The notes under the pieces were generated by a model that saw only the letters and a list, made by a program, of their open reading frames with translations, made no database searches and had not been told where the DNA came from. Source: an uncultured bacterium (lineage in GTDB: Bacteria; Patescibacteriota; Saccharimonadia; Saccharimonadales; Saccharimonadaceae). Taken from it: 64,000 nucleotides of DNA. Of this stretch, positions 1 through 7,361 are shown in pieces. A program made the position numbers and the translations under genes. The stretch lies in assembly GCA_938036155.1 (NCBI GenBank), contig CALHPA010000001.1, positions 124,001-188,000 of the forward strand, in the 5' to 3' direction. Position 1 is the stretch's first letter, and every line of letters starts with the position of its first letter.

Positions 1-1119
1 CATCCACTTAAGTTGTGTAATTGGGTTTGTTTGCCAGTCGGCTCCAGCAGACGCCATTTTCGAGCCAGGCAAAGCTTGCGGAATACCATAAGCTCCACTT
101 GATCTGTTGGTTGCGTTAACTCGCCAGCCGGATTCTTGACCAATAATTGCATTCGCAATTCCATGGTCACTTGAAGAAATTCCTGCGGCACTCAACCAAT
201 CACTGTGTGAGCCGGCTGGTAAATTCACTTTTGTGCCAACAATTTCAACTTGTTTTTTAGCGGCTTTAATTTCTGTTTCGTTAATTTTTTTTCGCGAAAC
301 TTCTTTGCCATTCTGCATTTCAATTTCATAAGTTACGCTTTTCGAGCCTTTTTCACCAGCTTCTTTTATCTCTTTGTAGCTGGAATCTTTGTTCGCATCT
401 TTGATTATTTCGGTTGAGAAAGCAATTTCCTCCTCTGCTGTAATTGTTTGTTTACCGTTTCGCCAGATTCGAAAACTCAAACCATTCGAAATTACGGTTT
501 TTTTATCAATTGAAATTCCGTCATCTTTTGTGAGTGATATTTTCTTTTCTTTCAAGAAATCTTCTACGGTTTTACTCTGCGTTCGAAAATTTTCAGTTTT
601 ACCAAAAAGTTCAACCGAAATCTCTTTTGCTCGTGTAATTTTTAATGAGTTTGTTGTTCCATCTTCAAGAATGCTGCTAGATTGTTCAAAGGCAACTTTA
701 TCTTCATCGTGAATTTTAATTCCAGATTTTTGAACGATTTGTCGTGGGGTTTGAGCTGCGGTCATCACTTTTAGTTTCGAATCACCGTCTTCAATAACCA
801 CTGGTTTTGCGCGATAAATATTTACACTATATTCTGCGCCTGTCAGTTCACCGTCGAGGCTTGGTTCAACCGTATCTTCTTTCGAAAAACTAATTTTTTG
901 CGCATTTAATGCTTCTCGAACAGTTTTTGCATTAGTTTTAAAAGAAAATCTTTGGCCATTTTCAAAAACGGTTAAAATTTTATTTCCTTCACCGCTAGCT
1001 TTGGCGGAATTTCGCCCAGCAATTGCAAAAATGTTTAATAAAAGTAAAAATCCAAGCGAGATAAATCCCGCAATTGTGATCTGTTTTTTATAAAAATAAA
1101 TTGGTTGTAAAACTCGCAT
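1..1119 (-). CDS. Rpf/YabE-like lytic transglycosylase, 3' end cut by window
   Basis: Exported or membrane-anchored cell-wall hydrolase, of the RpfB/YabE layout. The start ATG sits just inside the window and the frame runs open to base 1 (373 codons), so the C-terminus is missing. Visible order: basic N-terminus with one membrane segment (about residues 9-30); two ubiquitin-like DUF348-type repeats (about 45-110 and 150-220); a G5-like beta segment (about 225-295); then a transglycosylase-like domain with the putative catalytic Glu near residue 329 in GQESGWRVNATN followed by SGAYGIPQ. Known members cleave peptidoglycan glycan strands. In an epibiont it could act on its own wall or on an actinobacterial host; that is inference. 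An extended -10 (TGCTAAAAT) lies 10 bases before the ATG. Function class is fairly secure, substrate is not. Confidence 0.82.
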   Translation of the reverse strand, partial: MRVLQPIYFYKKQITIAGFISLGFLLLLNIFAIAGRNSAKASGEGNKILTVFENGQRFSFKTNAKTVREALNAQKISFSKEDTVEPSLDGELTGAEYSVNIYRAKPVVIEDGDSKLKVMTAAQTPRQIVQKSGIKIHDEDKVAFEQSSSILEDGTTNSLKITRAKEISVELFGKTENFRTQSKTVEDFLKEKKISLTKDDGISIDKKTVISNGLSFRIWRNGKQTITAEEEIAFSTEIIKDANKDSSYKEIKEAGEKGSKSVTYEIEMQNGKEVSRKKINETEIKAAKKQVEIVGTKVNLPAGSHSDWLSAAGISSSDHGIANAIIGQESGWRVNATNRSSGAYGIPQALPGSKMASAGADWQTNPITQLKWM

Positions 1120-1163
1120 TATTAAATCTATTTTAGCAAATAAAACCTGAAAGGTCAAATTTT

Positions 1164-3305
1164 TTAGAGCTTTTCAAGACGCGCGAATTCGGCGTTTAAT
1201 TTGCGAATTTTGCCATTTTCGAATTGAATTTCAATTGCCATTCCATCAATTTCAAGTACTTTTCCCACACCGAAGGCAGGACTTTTTACGCGGTCGCCAA
1301 TTTGTAATCCTGTTTCATCATAATAAAAATCATCAAAAGAAACTTCTTGGCTAAAATCATCTTCGTAATCATCTGAAAAATTATTCCATCCGCCAAAATC
1401 TTTTTTCGGTAATTCTAATTCGGCATCTGTAATAAATCGGCTCGGGCTTGAATAATTCCTTTGCCCAAAAACTGCTCGTGATTCAGCATAGCTTAAAATT
1501 AATTCTTCTCGTGCGCGCGTCATTCCCACGTAGCAAAGGCGACGCTCCTCTTCTAGATCATCTTCACCCGAGTCAAAAACTCGGCTGTGTGGAAAAATCC
1601 CTTCTTCCATTCCGGCAAGAAATACAACCGGAAATTCCAAACCTTTTGCTGAATGAAGCGTCATTAAGTTTACTTCATCGCCACTTTGTGCGTCGCTTGA
1701 ACTCATCAGCGCTGCATCTTCCAAAAAGCTTGCTAAATCTGCGTAATTTTTTGCTTCACTTACTAATGTTGAAAGATATTCGCTGCGTTCTGTTGCTTCG
1801 TTTTCGGTTAGTTTTTCATTCTTACCATAATTTGTTCGTTCCAAAATTCGTTCAATAATTTCGCTCGGATTTGAAGAATTCTCGCTCAAAATTTGACATT
1901 CTCTAAAAATTTCACCCAAATTTTCTAAAGATTTTCTTGCTCGCGAGGATAAAGTTGAAAGTTCGCTTGCTTGAAGTAGGCTTGAAATTAAATCCAGACC
2001 ATTCGAACTTTGCCAATCCAAGAATTTCGAAAGGCTCACTGCGCCCAAACCGCGCGCCGGTACATTCACAATTCGTTCAAAAGCAACGCGGTCGAGCGGA
2101 TTATAAATCACACGCAAATACGCCAAAATATCTTTAATTTCTTTGCGGTCGTAAAAACGTGTTCCACCAAAAATTTTATATGGAATTTGAAAACGAATCA
2201 TCGCTTTTTCGAAATTATAACTTTGCGCATTTGTGCGATAAAGAATTGCAAAATCACTAAATTTTCGCGCACCAACAGTTTTAAAGCTAAAAATCTGGCC
2301 CGCAATTTTAGCGGCTTCTTCGCTCTCATCTCTTGCACTTTGCACTAAAACTGGCTCACCTTTACCAAGTTCCGTGAAAAGTTTTTTATCTGTTCGATTG
2401 CGATTTTTCGAAATAACATTGTGGGCGGTATTTAAAATATTTTCAGTTGAGCGATAATTTTGTTCTAATTTTATCACTTTCGCACCTTTGTAGTCGCGTT
2501 CGAAATTTAAAATATTCGTAAAGTCTGCCCCACGCCAAGAATAAATGCTCTGCCAGTCGTCACCAACTACGCAAATATTTTGTTCGGTATTTACAATCAT
2601 TTTAATAATCGCGTATTGTGCTGCGTTTGTATCCTGATACTCATCAATCAAAATATGCTTAAATTTATTTTGCCAAAATTCGCGAACTTCTTTATTTTGT
2701 TGAAGTAGTTTTACTGTTTCGAAAAGTAAATCATCAAAATCTAAAGCATTAGCTTTGTTTCTTTCTTCTTCATAACGCAAGAAAATTTCAGCCACTTTTT
2801 GTTCAAAACCCCAATTCGTGCTATTCGAAAATTCTTCAGCCGTTAAAAGCTGGTTTTTAGCGTTCGAAATTGCGCTTGAAACACTTTGTGGCTTTAAGCT
2901 TTTTTCATCGATTTTTAAATCTTTCATTATTTTTTTAATTAAATTCCGGCGATCATCTTCGTCATAAATTACGAAATTATTCGCAACACCGATCGCCTCG
3001 CCTTTGAGTCGCAAAATCTTCACACAAATTCCGTGAAAAGTTCCCATCCAAGGCATAAAGAATCTGTCGTTTGCATTTCGATCAAGTAGCTCGGCAAGTC
3101 GCTCACGCATTTCTCTCGCAGCTTTGTTGGTAAAAGTTACCGCCAAGATTTCCTCGCTAGCCACGCCGTGCGCAATTATATTCGCAATTCGGTGCGTTAA
3201 GGTTTTAGTTTTTCCACTTCCCGCGCCAGCTAAAATTAGTATTGGCCCGCTTAATGTTTTGACTGCCTCTTTTTGGTTTTTATTTAATCCTGCCGTAATT
3301 TCCAT
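1164..3305 (-). CDS. pcrA: ATP-dependent DNA helicase PcrA/UvrD
   Basis: Superfamily 1A 3'-5' DNA helicase of repair and replication-fork maintenance. At 713 residues it has the usual PcrA length. The Q-motif (NKNQKEAV, about 8-15), Walker A AGAGSGKT (about 26-33), Walker B/motif II DEYQDTN (about 221), motif III with VGDDWQSIYSWRG (Trp in place of the usual third Asp) and motif VI VGMTRAREEL (about 597) are all present. The C-terminal 50 residues form the Tudor-like beta tail (GDRVKSPAFGVGKV) that binds RNA polymerase in PcrA. The promoter TGTTATAAT ends six bases before the ATG, so the mRNA is predicted leaderless. A second, larger UvrD-like enzyme fused to a nuclease lies at 46-49 kb. Confidence 0.96.
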   Translation of the reverse strand: MEITAGLNKNQKEAVKTLSGPILILAGAGSGKTKTLTHRIANIIAHGVASEEILAVTFTNKAAREMRERLAELLDRNANDRFFMPWMGTFHGICVKILRLKGEAIGVANNFVIYDEDDRRNLIKKIMKDLKIDEKSLKPQSVSSAISNAKNQLLTAEEFSNSTNWGFEQKVAEIFLRYEEERNKANALDFDDLLFETVKLLQQNKEVREFWQNKFKHILIDEYQDTNAAQYAIIKMIVNTEQNICVVGDDWQSIYSWRGADFTNILNFERDYKGAKVIKLEQNYRSTENILNTAHNVISKNRNRTDKKLFTELGKGEPVLVQSARDESEEAAKIAGQIFSFKTVGARKFSDFAILYRTNAQSYNFEKAMIRFQIPYKIFGGTRFYDRKEIKDILAYLRVIYNPLDRVAFERIVNVPARGLGAVSLSKFLDWQSSNGLDLISSLLQASELSTLSSRARKSLENLGEIFRECQILSENSSNPSEIIERILERTNYGKNEKLTENEATERSEYLSTLVSEAKNYADLASFLEDAALMSSSDAQSGDEVNLMTLHSAKGLEFPVVFLAGMEEGIFPHSRVFDSGEDDLEEERRLCYVGMTRAREELILSYAESRAVFGQRNYSSPSRFITDAELELPKKDFGGWNNFSDDYEDDFSQEVSFDDFYYDETGLQIGDRVKSPAFGVGKVLEIDGMAIEIQFENGKIRKLNAEFARLEKL

Positions 3306-3370
3306 TTTTCGATTATAACAAATTTTCTTTTAAATTTCCATTTTTCTTGAAAATGTGCTAAAATATCTTT

Positions 3371-3859
3371 ATGGAAAATCACACTTATTCTGATAAGAAT
3401 CTTGAAGAATTTTTGCAAAAACATTTTGGTGTTGATTTTGGAATTGAAAAAGTTATTTCGCGCAATCTTCCGGTTGGATATTCAGCCGAAGCCACAATTT
3501 TTAAAAGCAAAAAAGGCCGTATCTATGTTTTTATCTCGCTTGAAGCTCGTGCAACTTTGGGTGATATTCAGCATATTCTTTCAAAAATGAATTTAAAGCC
3601 TGCATTCTTCTTTCCACCAAGCGGTTTCAAAAACTATTTTTATGACCATGCCAGGGTACAATTTTTAGAAGTATTCCCGGGTCGCCACGATGTAAGAGAT
3701 GAAGAATTAAGATACTATAAAAAACGTGTGCTTTATAACCCTGCTCTTGTTGAGATTTCTGAAATCCGCGATGGTAAAATTCGTTGTTTTAATACTGATT
3801 CGATTGGCTCATGGCGAACAGCTCAGAGGTATTCTTACAAAAAAATTTTAATGAAATAA
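3371..3859 (+). CDS. conserved hypothetical protein (162 aa)
   Basis: I do not recognise a named family. The product is soluble-looking, mixed alpha/beta, with no membrane segment or Cys cluster. The N-terminal half contains a beta-rich segment (SKKGRIYVFISLEARATLGDIQHIL) that reads like a conserved core; the C-terminal half is basic and aromatic (RYYKKRVLYNP, WRTAQRYSYKK). Extended -10 TGCTAAAAT stands six bases before the ATG, indicating a leaderless message. It sits alone between the divergent pcrA gene and the first pilin gene, whose promoter begins about 40 bases after the stop. The start is fixed by the -10 element. Confidence 0.8.
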   Translation: MENHTYSDKNLEEFLQKHFGVDFGIEKVISRNLPVGYSAEATIFKSKKGRIYVFISLEARATLGDIQHILSKMNLKPAFFFPPSGFKNYFYDHARVQFLEVFPGRHDVRDEELRYYKKRVLYNPALVEISEIRDGKIRCFNTDSIGSWRTAQRYSYKKILMK

Positions 3860-3899
3860 ATCAAAATTGTGGAAAACTGAAAAATCCTCAAAAAAGTGC

Positions 3900-3928
3900 T
3901 TGCAAAATGATTGTACTTATGTTTTAAT
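3900..3928 (+). promoter_or_regulatory. promoter of plus-strand pilin gene
   Basis: TTGCAA, exactly 17 bases, then TTTAAT. The -10 lies inside the 235-bp inverted repeat while the -35 lies outside it. A small hairpin (TACGG/CCGTA at 3936-3950) falls at the expected 5' end of the message. Confidence 0.6.
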
Positions 3929-4148
3929 GGTTGCATACGGACAGACCGTAAACAAAAAATAATAACAATAATTGTTCATTAGAAAGGTGGATTTTCAGTA
4001 TGAACTCAATTAACAAAAATAATAAAAAAGGTTTCACAATCATTGAAGTCGTGCTTGTGCTTGCAATTGCCGGACTTATCTTCTTGATGGTATTCCTAGC
4101 ACTACCTGCTCTACAACGAAGCCAACGAGATACGCAACGAAAGAATGA
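3914..4148 (+). repeat. left arm of 235-bp inverted repeat (pilin promoter, leader and N-terminal coding)
   Basis: Read base by base, this block is the exact reverse complement of 5035-5269. It holds the -10 box, the leader with its AAAGGTGG ribosome site, and the first ~49 codons of the pilin gene. Identity stops abruptly on both sides, within codon 50 and just upstream of the -10. Confidence 0.97.
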
Positions 4149-4470
4149 TGCTTCACGATTGCGCGCAGCGGTAACTGACTACACTTCAAACAACCGAGGA
4201 AAATTGCCTTGGACTGGAACAACTCTAGAGAGGGATTTTATTAGTAAATATATCACAACAAACGATACAACAACGTTTAATGATCCTTCAACAAACTCTC
4301 AATATACAGTTACACCTGCTACTGGACAAACAGCTGCACCAACTACAACTGGTCAGATGAAAGTTTCTAACCAAGCTAAATGTGGTACAGACGGAGCTAT
4401 TGTCGCTGGTAGCGGAATTGCTGTTTCTGTTAAAACTGAAAACGGTGTTGCCAACTGCGTTGAAGGTTAG
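4000..4470 (+). CDS. type IV pilin / pseudopilin, variant A
   Basis: Type IV pilin-like subunit (156 aa). The leader ends in KKG and cleavage by prepilin peptidase is expected after Gly11, giving Phe+1 and Glu+5 (FTIIE), followed by the ~25-residue hydrophobic helix that anchors the subunit and packs the pilus core. The remaining ~105 residues are Thr/Ser/Asn-rich and end with a two-Cys segment (QAKCGTDG and VANCVEG), suggesting the usual C-terminal disulfide loop. Residues 1-49 are identical to the divergent gene at 4659; the rest is different. Ribosome site AAAGGTGG precedes the ATG. Major versus minor pilin cannot be told. No assembly ATPase or peptidase is nearby. Confidence 0.93.
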   Translation: MNSINKNNKKGFTIIEVVLVLAIAGLIFLMVFLALPALQRSQRDTQRKNDASRLRAAVTDYTSNNRGKLPWTGTTLERDFISKYITTNDTTTFNDPSTNSQYTVTPATGQTAAPTTTGQMKVSNQAKCGTDGAIVAGSGIAVSVKTENGVANCVEG

Positions 4471-4495
4471 TGTTTAATCTATAAAACTTAATTAA

Positions 4496-4527
4496 AATAA
4501 CTCTCTTCCGGGGAGTTATTTATTTTT
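4496..4527 (+). terminator. terminator of pilin A
   Basis: Stem AATAACTC/GAGTTATT with a GC-containing loop, followed by TATTTTT. Confidence 0.75.
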
Positions 4528-4606
4528 GCAAAAGTTATTCTATTCTATTGGCTTAATAGCAAGTTTACTTTAGAACTATTGGATGCTGAGATGTATTTAC
4601 GCTACA

Positions 4607-4643
4607 ATAAAAAAAAACGGCTCTCTTAACGAAAAGCTGTTTT
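4607..4643 (-). terminator. terminator of pilin B
   Basis: On the minus strand, AAAACAGCT pairs with AGCCGTTTT (one mismatch) and is followed by a run of T. Confidence 0.6.
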
Positions 4644-4658
4644 TTATTAAGATTATAT

Positions 4659-5183
4659 CTAGTTATTTACGCAGTAGAATCCACCAGCTTCTAACACTAT
4701 TCGAAGTGATACTTTACCTTTGCTTCCTTCTTCTTTTCTCACTCCATTTGGCTGTGATGAATCACATATTCCATTTGCCGACCATTCAATATCTACATTT
4801 TCTGCTAATTCATTATATTCTAGTTTGTGTGGAGTTCTATCGAATAATGCATAATTCCGTCCGCTTGGATCTTTCATTTCTTCGCCATCTTTGAACAGAT
4901 AATTCTTTACAAACCCTGTTGCACCTTTATCTTTCTTTGGGAAGTCACCTAGAGTATTCTCTCCTTGATTAGACGGCAACTTTCCTTTATTTGCGGCTCT
5001 ATATTCATTTACGGCTGCTAATATTCTACTTAGGTCATTCTTTCGTTGCGTATCTCGTTGGCTTCGTTGTAGAGCAGGTAGTGCTAGGAATACCATCAAG
5101 AAGATAAGTCCGGCAATTGCAAGCACAAGCACGACTTCAATGATTGTGAAACCTTTTTTATTATTTTTGTTAATTGAGTTCAT
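4659..5183 (-). CDS. type IV pilin / pseudopilin, variant B
   Basis: Second pilin (174 aa) facing away from variant A at the outer ends, so the two genes converge on each other. The first 49 residues and the leader DNA are identical to variant A: prepilin cleavage site after Gly11, Glu+5, hydrophobic helix, and the QRSQRDTQRKND connector. After that the sequence is unrelated in detail: LSRILAAVNEYRAANKGKLPSN opens a globular domain with a KDPSGRNYALFD-like segment, and it ends in a Cys pair (GICDSS and GFYCVNN). The shared conserved head and divergent tail resemble silent/expressed pilin cassettes of other bacteria, but both copies look intact with their own promoters. Gene conversion or inversion is inference. 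Confidence 0.93.
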   Translation of the reverse strand: MNSINKNNKKGFTIIEVVLVLAIAGLIFLMVFLALPALQRSQRDTQRKNDLSRILAAVNEYRAANKGKLPSNQGENTLGDFPKKDKGATGFVKNYLFKDGEEMKDPSGRNYALFDRTPHKLEYNELAENVDIEWSANGICDSSQPNGVRKEEGSKGKVSLRIVLEAGGFYCVNN

Positions 5184-5269
5184 ACTGAAAATCCACCTTT
5201 CTAATGAACAATTATTGTTATTATTTTTTGTTTACGGTCTGTCCGTATGCAACCATTAAAACATAAGTA
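5035..5269 (-). repeat. right arm of 235-bp inverted repeat
   Basis: Exact reverse complement of 3914-4148. The 886 bp between the arms hold the two variable pilin tails and their terminators. Confidence 0.97.
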
Positions 5270-5283
5270 AGATAAAAACTCAA
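5255..5283 (-). promoter_or_regulatory. promoter of minus-strand pilin gene
   Basis: TTGAGT (5278-5283), 17-base spacer, TTTAAT (5255-5260). The -10 is shared with the other arm; the -35 is locus-specific. Confidence 0.55.
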
Positions 5284-5297
5284 TATTTTCGAATCTT

Positions 5298-6617
5298 CTA
5301 TTGATTTCTAAGCTCTAAGATAATCAAGTTTTCAATATGCGGTGTTCGCGGGAAGAAATTGTAGCCACGCGCGTAAATTATCTCATATTTTTCGCTCAGA
5401 ATTGCTGTATCGCGTGCTTGGGTCGTCGGGTTGCAGCTTAAATAAATCACCCTTTCTGGCTCTATTTCAAGAATTTTTTCGCAAACTTCGCGATTCATTC
5501 CGGCTCGCGGTGGATCAACGATTAAATTTGCACCTTTTTTAATGAAATCTAAAGCCTTTTCACTTGGCGATAATATAGCTTTTGCGGTTTTTTCTCGTCC
5601 AAGTTCTGTAATATTTCTTTGCATTTCTTTAACCGCTGGCTCATTGATTTCAACTAAAGTTAAATCAACTGAACCAATCGTTAAGCCAATTGATCCTACG
5701 CCAGAATATAAATCGACCGTTGGTTTTGATGTGTCGATAAACTTCTTCATATCACGCAAAGCCTGCTCATAAACTGGCAAATTGATTTGAAAAAAACCTT
5801 CCGTTGCATAATTAAAATCAATTCCCAGCACAGAATCTTGTAACTTTTGGCCTGTTGAGCTTTGAAGTCTTTTGGTGATTATACTAGCTGGCGACTTTGG
5901 ATTTGAAAAGATAATTTCGAAGTTTTTAAAGTTGAGTTTCGAAAGTTCTTGATCGCTGAAGATTGCAAAGTTTTCATCTTTCACATAAAGTTGGGCTGAA
6001 ATTTCACCTTTTTGGCTAGCGCGAATTAATAAAGTTTTTAAATCTCGGCTTGCAGTTTTTCTATCTCGTAAAATTGCAAGCACTTTTTGGCCAGCTTGAT
6101 TGATTTCTGGCATTGCCAAACTTGTGCCTTTTACTGGAATTTTTCCCTTTCCGCCGCGCCTAAAAAATGCTAAGTTTAACTCGCCATTGTTCTCGTCTTG
6201 TTCAGATTTTTCCCACCAGAATGAAAACTCCACTTTGTTACGGTATTCAAAAAATTTTCCATCAGAATAAAACTCTTCTTGATTTTTTAACTCAATTTTT
6301 TCTTGGCGAAAGCTTTCGAAAATTAGCTCTTGTTTAGTTTTTTGCTCAAAATCAAAATTAAAAATTTGCCACGGACTAGTTGAAAGAAAACTTTCGCTAT
6401 CTTTTGGTTCAATTCTTTCGGCTGATTTTTCGAAAATTTCAACCGCAAAACCTTCCACAAAACTTGATTTATTTTTTGTAATTTGAATTTTTGCAGTTTC
6501 ATTTGGCAAAACTCCCCAAGCGAAGATTTTTTTACCATTTTCAAGCGTACCCAAAGCTTGCCCACCAGGTGTGATTTTATCAAATTTAGCTATTTCGAAC
6601 TTAATTTTCCGTGCCAT
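5298..6617 (-). CDS. TrmA/RlmD-family RNA (uracil-5-)-methyltransferase
   Basis: SAM-dependent m5U methyltransferase acting on 23S rRNA or tRNA (439 aa, normal length). An N-terminal TRAM-like beta barrel (about 1-60) precedes the catalytic Rossmann domain: LYSGVGSIGLTIG (SAM loop), VDPPRAGM, and the nucleophilic Cys near residue 395 in YLSCNPTT. Only two Cys are present, so the [4Fe-4S] cluster of RlmD/RumA is absent; it resembles cluster-free RlmCD-type enzymes. It is the last gene of a four-gene operon with an Erm/KsgA-type enzyme two bases upstream. An internal TGATAAAAT nine bases before its ATG may give an additional promoter. Confidence 0.9.
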   Translation of the reverse strand: MARKIKFEIAKFDKITPGGQALGTLENGKKIFAWGVLPNETAKIQITKNKSSFVEGFAVEIFEKSAERIEPKDSESFLSTSPWQIFNFDFEQKTKQELIFESFRQEKIELKNQEEFYSDGKFFEYRNKVEFSFWWEKSEQDENNGELNLAFFRRGGKGKIPVKGTSLAMPEINQAGQKVLAILRDRKTASRDLKTLLIRASQKGEISAQLYVKDENFAIFSDQELSKLNFKNFEIIFSNPKSPASIITKRLQSSTGQKLQDSVLGIDFNYATEGFFQINLPVYEQALRDMKKFIDTSKPTVDLYSGVGSIGLTIGSVDLTLVEINEPAVKEMQRNITELGREKTAKAILSPSEKALDFIKKGANLIVDPPRAGMNREVCEKILEIEPERVIYLSCNPTTQARDTAILSEKYEIIYARGYNFFPRTPHIENLIILELRNQ

Positions 6618-6619
6618 AA

Positions 6620-7360
6620 TTATTCTATTTTATCAGAATTTTTATTAAATTGCCAGATTTCAATCCAATCTTTGCCCTTTAATTCACTTGGTTTTTTAGT
6701 CTTGAATTTTAAACCACAATGTCTTTTGTAAAATTCTGGAGTGGCGAACATTTTATCAATAAAATTGTTAAAAAATGGCTGTTCTTCTTTCGAAATTAGT
6801 GGAGTTTCTCGCTGCTTCATCTCAAAAAATACGGTTTCAACAGCGGGTGGTGGTGTGAAATCAGTCTTGCGGAGAGGTTTCTTTATTTTATTTTCGAAAA
6901 AAGGAAAAGTTTTTGCACCCAGAGCTGAAGTGAAATTTTGTTCACTGGTAATTAGCTTGCGCGCGAATTGTTTTTGCAAAATTAAATAAATACTTTTTGG
7001 CGAATTTTGAGCGTTTGTGAGTTTTTGGATGATAGGTGAGCTCAAATGAAATGGTATATTTGCACAAACTTTATAATTTTTTGGTAATTTCGAAAGATTG
7101 AAGTTTAGAAAATCTGCGCATAAAACTTCAACATTCTCTAGATTTTTAGTGTTGTTTTTTAGTTTTTTGAAAGTTTCACGGTCAAATTCGATTGCTAAAA
7201 CTTGTACAGATTTCTTGCTAAGGGCAAAAGTAAAAACACCGCTTCCAGCACCAATATCTAGCGTAAAGTCACGTTTTCGAATATCGCTATGCCCAACAAG
7301 CATCAGTGCAATTCGTGGTGAACGCAAGAAATTCTGTGAAATGCGGTGTTTTCGAGCCAT
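6620..7360 (-). CDS. rRNA adenine N6-dimethyltransferase, Erm/KsgA family (Erm-like motifs)
   Basis: Transfers methyl groups from SAM to an adenine of rRNA: A1518/A1519 of 16S in KsgA/RsmA, A2058 of 23S in Erm. At 246 aa it is shorter than KsgA. Motifs: RISQNFLRSP at the N-terminus, SAM loop DIGAGSGVFTF, acidic end of strand 2 (EFD), and catalytic NIPFHLSSPI. The SQNF start, NIPF with HLS and the C-terminal layout (PPPAVETVFFEMK, then a helical tail) look more Erm-like than KsgA-like. This is motif-based and could be a divergent KsgA. It starts one base after the permease stop, placing a ribosome-modifying enzyme in an exporter operon. Confidence 0.88.
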   Translation of the reverse strand: MARKHRISQNFLRSPRIALMLVGHSDIRKRDFTLDIGAGSGVFTFALSKKSVQVLAIEFDRETFKKLKNNTKNLENVEVLCADFLNFNLSKLPKNYKVCANIPFHLSSPIIQKLTNAQNSPKSIYLILQKQFARKLITSEQNFTSALGAKTFPFFENKIKKPLRKTDFTPPPAVETVFFEMKQRETPLISKEEQPFFNNFIDKMFATPEFYKRHCGLKFKTKKPSELKGKDWIEIWQFNKNSDKIE

Positions 7361-7361
7361 T

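Noticed and set aside
389..712. Plus-strand frame of 107 codons opposite the Rpf-like gene, and similar long antisense frames elsewhere
   Set aside because: Shadow frames of clearly conserved genes, without ribosome sites or promoters.
3914..5269. Insertion sequence or invertible element with its own recombinase
   Set aside because: The 886 bp between the arms contain only pilin tails and terminators; no transposase or invertase frame is present.
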